Positions 6,212-10,548 of a DNA stretch of 10,548 bases are shown piece after piece. The DNA comes from CAZPZZ01 sp964591245 (GTDB taxonomy: Bacteria; Acidobacteriota; Vicinamibacteria; Vicinamibacterales; UBA8438): positions 1 to 10,548 of the forward strand of contig CAZPZZ010000143.1 of NCBI GenBank assembly GCA_964591245.1, written 5' to 3'. The translations under genes and the position numbers were made by a program. The notes under the pieces were generated by a model that was not told the origin of the DNA, did not search any database, and worked only from the letters and a program-made list of their open reading frames with translations. How positions within the stretch are numbered: the first letter of the stretch is position 1; each line of letters begins with the position of its first letter.

Positions 6212-8491
6212 TTATCGGCGGCTTCGCTGTTCCATAAGTTGAATATCATTCAGCAATCGCCGGGGCCCTGGCGCCATCGGCAACAGGCGTACGAGTTCAC
6301 TTGCAAAACGCCGGGCTTCTGGCCACTGTCGCCGTTCAACCAGAAGTCGCGCAAGTGCAAACACGATGTCAGGATCCGCAGTATCCAACGTGCGCGCACG
6401 GCGCAGTGCCGCCTCGGCGTCCTCCAGCCGGGCGAGCCGCTGTAACGCCAACCCATGGTTGTAATGAACACGGGCTCGATTCGTGAGGCCTGCCGCCTCA
6501 GCCAGCAATTCCCCCGACTCCTCGAAACGCCCCGCCTCAGCCAGCAGCAGCCCCAGGGAATAATGCAGTTCACCGTCCTCCGGCGCATAGTCGAGCCCAA
6601 CACGCAGTACGGCTTCGGCCTCCGCGTTTCGGCTGCCACGGTTCAGGAGATTGGCCAAATTGAATCGAGCCGGAATAAACCAGGGATCCAGCGTGAGGGC
6701 AGTGCGATACTCCGTCTCGGCCTGTACGACGTCTCCCTGGCGCTCACGGACAATGCCAAGCCTCAGGTGCGCTGGTGGCATATCTGCCGAGGCTGCCTCG
6801 GCATCAAGATACTCGGCGACGGCGCTCGTGAGTGGATCACGCCCCAACGCCTCCGTCCATATCTCCGCCAACGAGCGCGCCGCCTCGATGCGTACGGCCC
6901 GCACGGGATCTTCGAGGAGTGGCTGCAACGCGACCCGACGCATGGGTAGCGGCAGCGACTCTACGCCCCCCGCTGCGGTCACACGCACGAGTGGATCAGG
7001 GTCTCCGAGCAACTCGCGAGCAGCCCCCACGCCAACGCCTCCGAACTGTTGAAGTAACTCGAGCGCCGTCGCTCGAACGATGCCAGACTGTGTCGTATCA
7101 CCAGACAACGCCACCAGGTCCTCGACCGCCGACTGGTCCGATCGGCGTCCAGCCGCGAGTGCCCCACTGAAGTGCGGTCCCGCAGGGGCACCAAACCAGT
7201 CAGCCACTGCCTGCGCCGCCCAGCGATCATCGCGATCGCCGTGGCAGGTGATACAGGCATTAGGCGTCCCGAGTCTCTCCGATAGATCCGGACGGGGAAC
7301 CCGAAAGCTATGATCCCGGCGAGGATCAACCACCATATACGTCCGGTCCGGCATATGGCAGTTGATGCATTGAGCGCCGGCCGTACCCTCCGGATGATGA
7401 TGGTGTGCCGATGTGTCGTAATTCCCAGGCTGCAGGGTTGGAAATCGCTCAACCGCAGTAGCACGGTGGCATTGCGTGCAAAGGGTATTCCCAGAAGATC
7501 GCACGCTCAGCGTGTGGGGATCATGGCAATTGGAACATCGCACGCCGGCCGCGTGCATTTTGCTCTGCACGAACGAGCCGTACACGTAGACCTCGTCGAG
7601 AATTTGCCCGTCCGAATGGTAGAGGCCAACTTGCAACCGAGAGGGTAGATAGTCATCAAGTAACGAGCCGCCATGGGCTGCCACTGGCGTTAACGCTTCA
7701 CGACGTGAATGGCATGGCGCGCAGGTATCCACCTCTCTTCCGGCATCGTTCGAAGAGAACGGCGCCACAAGTCCCAACTCACCGCCCGGAAATGTACGTT
7801 CCCCGTTCCCAACCAAGGCGACATGGTCTCCCCCGGGACCATGACATGCCTGACACCCCACATCGATCTCCGCCCACGTCGTCCGATAGGTATCCGAATC
7901 ACGGTCGTAACGCTTGCGGAGATCCGTCGAATGACAGGCCGCACACTGGTGGTTCCAGTTCTGATATCGGCCGGTCCAATGCAAGGGATCCTCAGGCATG
8001 ATCCGCTCATCTGGATACAGGTGAAACCACGCCTTTTTCTCCGTGTCCCATGCAATCGACAGACTTTGCAAACGCCCCCCTGGGAAGGGCGAAAGATACT
8101 GTTGCAACGGTTCAACGCCAAAGGTGTACAACAGTTCAAAGTCGGCCAGTTCTCCATCTGGCCCTTCGGTATTGACGAAGAATCGCTCTCCTTCTCGAAA
8201 AAACCGTGACGTCACACCGAAATGCGTAAACGTCGTGTCATCGAAATCGCCTTGCACGGTCTCTGAGGTCGCATCCTGCATCGCCAAGTCATGGTGTGAG
8301 TTCTGCCAGGCGGCAACGGCCTCCTCATGGCATTCCGCACACACTCCGTCGGCAACGTAGGACACCCCCGACGGATCCACTCCTCGCTCCTGCCGCGGCT
8401 CTTCTCCAGAATTTCCTGACAGCAACGAGCAACCGACAAGGAGACCCGAAACTACGATCACGACTGCTCGACCGAAAATCTTGTTAGACAA
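6212..8491 (-). CDS. Octahaem cytochrome c lipoprotein with HEAT-like and TPR repeats
   Basis: Predicted exported redox protein. From the TTG at 8491 it has 759 residues: a short basic n-region (SNKIFGR), a hydrophobic stretch and a lipobox LVGC at 18-21, so Cys21 would be lipidated. Eight CXXCH haem sites follow: CAECH 51-55, CAACH 183-187, CQACH 213-217, CAPCH 257-261, CSNCH 319-323, CTQCH 338-342, CINCH 375-379 and CITCH 413-417. SAHHHHPEG lies before the seventh site, adding possible haem ligands. Residues about 471-546 look like HEAT-type repeats (DPDPLVRVTAAGGVESL, EDPVRAVRIEAARSL), and 573-745 hold about four to five TPR units (LDPWFIPARFNLANLL, PEDGELHYSLGLLLAEAGRF). Cytochrome-plus-TPR proteins of this kind are known in Proteobacteria and Planctomycetes without an assigned reaction. 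In-frame starts at ATG 8542 and GTG 8593 remain possible; none has a good ribosome site, and 8491 was chosen because it gives a normal-length signal peptide. Confidence 0.9.
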   Translation of the reverse strand: MSNKIFGRAVVIVVSGLLVGCSLLSGNSGEEPRQERGVDPSGVSYVADGVCAECHEEAVAAWQNSHHDLAMQDATSETVQGDFDDTTFTHFGVTSRFFREGERFFVNTEGPDGELADFELLYTFGVEPLQQYLSPFPGGRLQSLSIAWDTEKKAWFHLYPDERIMPEDPLHWTGRYQNWNHQCAACHSTDLRKRYDRDSDTYRTTWAEIDVGCQACHGPGGDHVALVGNGERTFPGGELGLVAPFSSNDAGREVDTCAPCHSRREALTPVAAHGGSLLDDYLPSRLQVGLYHSDGQILDEVYVYGSFVQSKMHAAGVRCSNCHDPHTLSVRSSGNTLCTQCHRATAVERFPTLQPGNYDTSAHHHHPEGTAGAQCINCHMPDRTYMVVDPRRDHSFRVPRPDLSERLGTPNACITCHGDRDDRWAAQAVADWFGAPAGPHFSGALAAGRRSDQSAVEDLVALSGDTTQSGIVRATALELLQQFGGVGVGAARELLGDPDPLVRVTAAGGVESLPLPMRRVALQPLLEDPVRAVRIEAARSLAEIWTEALGRDPLTSAVAEYLDAEAASADMPPAHLRLGIVRERQGDVVQAETEYRTALTLDPWFIPARFNLANLLNRGSRNAEAEAVLRVGLDYAPEDGELHYSLGLLLAEAGRFEESGELLAEAAGLTNRARVHYNHGLALQRLARLEDAEAALRRARTLDTADPDIVFALARLLVERRQWPEARRFASELVRLLPMAPGPRRLLNDIQLMEQRSRR

Positions 8492-8616
8492 ATGGCTATC
8501 ACTAGAGAACCAGAACGTTTGGCTCAGACGCAACGTAGACATCGCATTCACGCACTCGAAGACGACCGTCGCACCTCGGCGCGAGATCGGCACACGTCAT
8601 CCCACCCATGCGGGGC

Positions 8617-8644
8617 ATGATACTGCAACCCTTTGAGAGGTCAG
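8617..8644 (-). promoter_or_regulatory. Candidate promoter for the multihaem cytochrome gene
   Basis: On the minus strand CTGACC (8639-8644) and TATCAT (8617-8622) are 16 bp apart, four and five matches of six to the sigma-70 -35 and -10 hexamers. Transcription would start near 8610, just upstream of all three candidate start codons of the cytochrome gene. Assigned by eye only. Confidence 0.4.
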
Positions 8645-8648
8645 GAGA

Positions 8649-8665
8649 GCCGGAGTACCTCCGGC
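8649..8665. repeat. Perfect inverted repeat in the divergent control region, operator-like
   Basis: GCCGGAG-TAC-CTCCGGC: two perfect 7-bp arms around a 3-bp centre. It lies between the divergent cytochrome and cupin genes, a few bases upstream of the putative minus-strand -35 element and about 60 bp upstream of the TATAAT on the plus strand. It could be a binding site for a dimeric regulator; as RNA it would also form a tight hairpin, but no T-run follows. Confidence 0.45.
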
Positions 8666-8718
8666 ATCCGGACGACGATTCCGTGACCAAGGCATCACCC
8701 GCCCCCTACATCCCCCCC

Positions 8719-8724
8719 TATAAT
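8719..8724 (+). promoter_or_regulatory. Candidate -10 element for the cupin-SDR-ligase operon
   Basis: A perfect TATAAT, 59 bp before the cupin start codon, rare by chance in this GC-rich sequence. No recognisable -35 hexamer lies 15-19 bp upstream; that stretch is C-rich (seven C directly before the hexamer), so an activator or another sigma factor may be required. The dyad at 8649-8665 is a candidate activator site. Confidence 0.45.
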
Positions 8725-8782
8725 CTGTACGACTCGACATTCGCTCATCAGGCCCCCCTCAGCTCGGGGCTGGAGGACAACC

Positions 8783-9259
8783 ATGAGTACACCCCGTACG
8801 CTTGGCATCGTGACGCTTTCGCTTGGCTGGATCCCTACATTGGCCCTGGGTGGCCTGCACTGGCTCGGAGACACACACGCGACAGCCCAAGAGCGGACCC
8901 CCATCAAGGTGACCCGCATCTATACCGGCCCGGACGCGAAGACCCATGCCGAAGAGTACGAAGTCGAGTTGGGTGAACGACGTGGCGCGACCGAGCTCTC
9001 TGAGCCGATTGATGTCACCAGCCTCCAGTTCCGCCGGACATCACCTGACTACTTCATCGACTGGCATACCGCGCCCCGCAAGCAATACGTCATCACTCTC
9101 AGTGGAGAGAGTGAGGTCGAGATCGGTGATGGTACGAAGATCCGCTTGCATCCCGGACATATCCTCCTGGCCGAAGATGTGACGGGTCAGGGCCATATTT
9201 CACGGGCCGTCGGGAGTGAAGACCGGATCTCCTTGTTCATTCCCCTCGCCGACCAATAA
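8783..9259 (+). CDS. Exported cupin domain-containing protein
   Basis: Protein of 158 residues. An N-terminal hydrophobic segment (about 7-27) followed by ATA-QE (cleavage expected after Ala35) indicates Sec export, so the mature protein is periplasmic. The rest is a single cupin barrel: FIDWHTAPRKQYVITLSGESEVE from 91 corresponds to cupin motif 1, and DGTKIRLHPGHILLAEDVTGQGH from 116 to motif 2. Motif 1 retains one histidine (His95) with Gln101 where a metal-binding Glu usually lies, and motif 2 has His138; the canonical HxH...E set is incomplete. The WHxAPRxQY and DxTGQGH pattern is shared by a widespread family of small cupins of unknown activity. Start is ATG with GGAGG six nucleotides upstream. 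It is the first gene of a likely operon; the dehydrogenase starts 15 bp after its stop. Confidence 0.87.
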   Translation: MSTPRTLGIVTLSLGWIPTLALGGLHWLGDTHATAQERTPIKVTRIYTGPDAKTHAEEYEVELGERRGATELSEPIDVTSLQFRRTSPDYFIDWHTAPRKQYVITLSGESEVEIGDGTKIRLHPGHILLAEDVTGQGHISRAVGSEDRISLFIPLADQ

Positions 9260-9274
9260 AGACGTGACCGCGGA

Positions 9275-10096
9275 GTGTCGACCAACGTGCCCAAAGAGAG
9301 ATCAACCTCCATCGACGTCTCAACCTTGTTTAGCCTCAAGGGCAAAACAGCCCTCGTCACTGGCGGTTCGCGCGGGATCGGACGCATGATCGCGGAAGGA
9401 TTTCTGCAAGCAGGCGCCACCGTGTACATCTCATCCCGCAAGGCCGACGTCTGCGAGAAGGTCGCAACAGACCTCTCTGCACAGGGAGGAACCTGTCATG
9501 CACTACCGGCTGATATCGCCCGGGACAATGACCGAAACGGCCTAGTTGCAGCGCTCGGTTCCCGTATCAACCACCTCGATATCCTGGTGAATAACGCGGG
9601 GGCCGCCTGGGGTGCTCCCTATGCCAGCTTCCCCGAGCATGGCTTCCGCAAAGTCCTCGAACTGAACGTCACCGCACTCTTCTTCCTCACCCGAGATCTC
9701 ACTCCCTTGCTCGCCCGTGCTGCGGATCCAGACGACCCCGCCCGAGTGATCAACATCGGTTCAATGGACGGCGTCAAAGCGCCGACCGTTCTGGACAATG
9801 GCACGTTCCCCTACTCGGCCAGCAAGGCGGCAGTGCACCACCTGACACGGACGTTAGCACTCGAATTGGCGCCTCAGCACATCACGGTCAATGCTGTGGC
9901 GCCGGGATTCTTCGAAAGCAAGATGACAGCCGAATCATTGGAACTGTTTCGCGATGCCATCGAGCACAACTGCCCATTGGGACGAATTGGTCACCCGGAG
10001 GACATGGCCGGCATCGCAATCTATCTCGCATCCCGAGCGGGTGCCTACATCAACGGCACAGTCATTCCAGTAGACGGGGGGAGTTCTATTACCTGA
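9275..10096 (+). CDS. SDR family oxidoreductase, RhlG-like
   Basis: Short-chain dehydrogenase of 273 residues, cytoplasmic. Motifs: LFSLKGKTALVTGGSRGIG from 18 with the dinucleotide loop TGGSRGIG at 29-36, VYISSRKA at 50-57 where Arg55 suggests NADP(H), NNAG at 106-109, Asn131, Ser163 in RVINIGSMDG, Tyr180 and Lys184 in YSASK, and PVDGG near the end. The ISSRKADVCEKVA, ARVINIGS and AGAYINGTVIPVDGG segments match the RhlG branch, named for a Pseudomonas NADPH-dependent beta-ketoacyl reductase linked to rhamnolipid/hydroxyalkanoate formation; many RhlG-like enzymes have other substrates. Compared with RhlG, a few extra residues (VLDNGTF) lie before the catalytic Tyr. Start could be GTG 9275 or GTG 9287; the purines GGAG at 9272-9275 overlap the first and are better spaced for the second. 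It lies 15 bp after the cupin gene and 98 bp before the ligase. Confidence 0.92.
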   Translation: MSTNVPKERSTSIDVSTLFSLKGKTALVTGGSRGIGRMIAEGFLQAGATVYISSRKADVCEKVATDLSAQGGTCHALPADIARDNDRNGLVAALGSRINHLDILVNNAGAAWGAPYASFPEHGFRKVLELNVTALFFLTRDLTPLLARAADPDDPARVINIGSMDGVKAPTVLDNGTFPYSASKAAVHHLTRTLALELAPQHITVNAVAPGFFESKMTAESLELFRDAIEHNCPLGRIGHPEDMAGIAIYLASRAGAYINGTVIPVDGGSSIT

Positions 10097-10194
10097 TCTG
10101 GCATGGCTCGCCACACGCGCGTTACAAGCCGCAGCATGCGGTTGCCAATGGACGACACGCGCCGCAGGGTAGAAGCTAGGCAATAGGGAGAGCA

Positions 10195-10548
10195 ATGATC
10201 TATCGAAGCCCATACCCCGACCTAGAGATCCCGAATGTCGCGCTCCACGACTATCTGCTCGGGCATGCCGGCCAACATACCAGCAAGGCGGCGTTGATCG
10301 ATGGAACAACTGGTCGCACGGTCACCTATGGGCAACTGGCCACTGCCGTACAACAGACCGCGGCAGGGCTGGCCTCACGAGGATTCCGGAAGGGTGACGT
10401 CTTCGCCATTTTCAGCCCGAACTTGCCGGAATACGCAATTGCTTTCTTGGGAGTTTCCACCGCCGGCGGGGTCAACACCACCATCAACCCGCTGTACACC
10501 GCCGAGGAATTGCACCGGCAGCTCGTCGATTCACAGGCCAAACTGATC
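10195..10548 (+). CDS. AMP-binding acyl-CoA ligase (4-coumarate:CoA ligase-like), 3' partial
   Basis: N-terminal 118 residues of an adenylate-forming enzyme, cut by the window end. Full-length members are about 500-560 residues and activate a carboxylic acid as acyl-AMP before transfer to CoA. Start is ATG at 10195 with AGGGAG four nucleotides upstream, beginning MIYRSPYPDLEIPNVALHDY. Typical N-terminal segments are seen: DGTTGRTVTYGQLATAVQQ, GLASRGFRKGDVFAIFSPN, PEYAIAFLGVSTAGGVNTT and INPLYTAEELHRQL. The FRSPYPD..IP opening and NPLYTAEEL are characteristic of 4-coumarate:CoA ligase-like proteins and related fatty-acyl-CoA synthetases. The ATP-binding P-loop and the acyl-binding residues lie beyond the window, so substrate class cannot be judged. 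It follows the RhlG-like gene on the same strand and probably supplies the CoA ester for the pathway encoded here. Confidence 0.92.
   Translation, partial: MIYRSPYPDLEIPNVALHDYLLGHAGQHTSKAALIDGTTGRTVTYGQLATAVQQTAAGLASRGFRKGDVFAIFSPNLPEYAIAFLGVSTAGGVNTTINPLYTAEELHRQLVDSQAKLI

Noticed and set aside
8492..8593. Longer N-terminus of the cytochrome (ATG 8542 or GTG 8593)
   Set aside because: Not excluded, but either would give a 38- or 55-residue segment before the lipidated Cys, long for a lipoprotein signal peptide; ribosome sites are poor for all three.
10127..10143. Hairpin AGCCGCA-GCA-TGCGGTT between the RhlG-like and ligase genes
   Set aside because: Seven pairs including a G-T but no T-run; too weak to call a terminator, and the genes are probably one operon.
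1..10548. CRISPR array, tRNA, rRNA, insertion sequence or prophage
   Set aside because: No regularly spaced repeats, no cloverleaf-like segment, no transposase or integrase motifs, and no terminal inverted repeats were found by reading.

Overview
This 10.5 kb window is densely coding chromosomal DNA of fairly high GC, with eleven protein genes and no RNA gene, CRISPR array, insertion sequence or phage gene that I can see. The organism is a bacterium, most likely an uncultured or environmental Gram-negative. The evidence is a lipoprotein multihaem cytochrome with a lipobox, a periplasmic cupin with an AxA cleavage site, an RhlG-like reductase and a PcaC-like decarboxylase. Several of these families are common in Gammaproteobacteria and other Pseudomonadota, but no marker gene fixes the phylum. 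GTG and TTG start codons are used often.

Layout: (1) positions 2-1018 (+), 3' part of an APH-type phosphotransferase resembling the kinase half of ACAD10/ACAD11. (2) 1031-2174 (-), a two-gene unit of a short-chain dehydrogenase and a four-helix membrane protein of unknown function. (3) 2362-2934 (+), a carboxymuconolactone decarboxylase (CMD) family protein. (4) 3060-4220 (-), an acyl-CoA dehydrogenase. (5) 4333-4743 (+), a PcaC-like CMD protein divergent from it. (6) 4804-6126 (-), a UMF1/Atg22-like major facilitator transporter. (7) 6212 to about 8491 (-), an eight-haem cytochrome lipoprotein with HEAT-like and TPR repeats. (8) 8783 to the window end (+), a likely operon of an exported cupin, an RhlG-like dehydrogenase and the N-terminal part of a 4-coumarate:CoA-ligase-like AMP-binding enzyme.

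Read together, the enzymes suggest catabolism of a CoA-activated organic acid. An AMP-forming ligase would make the acyl-CoA, an acyl-CoA dehydrogenase and two SDRs would do redox steps, an APH-like kinase could phosphorylate a hydroxyacyl-CoA (as in the ACAD10/11 and LvaA chemistry), and two CMD-fold proteins may act on ring-derived or peroxidic intermediates. The pathway and substrate are inference. The genes alternate strands rather than forming one operon, so clustering is the only link between the parts. The multihaem cytochrome and the cupin are predicted outside the cytoplasm and diverge from a shared 190-bp or larger control region holding a perfect 7-bp-arm inverted repeat and promoter-like hexamers on both strands.

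The most notable points are the acyl-CoA dehydrogenase whose usual C-terminal catalytic Glu is Gly while a Glu sits at the isovaleryl-CoA-dehydrogenase position; the kinase/dehydrogenase/SDR/ligase combination; the three-module cytochrome; and the cupin with a depleted metal site. I see no clear evidence of an entirely new defence or mobile system here.
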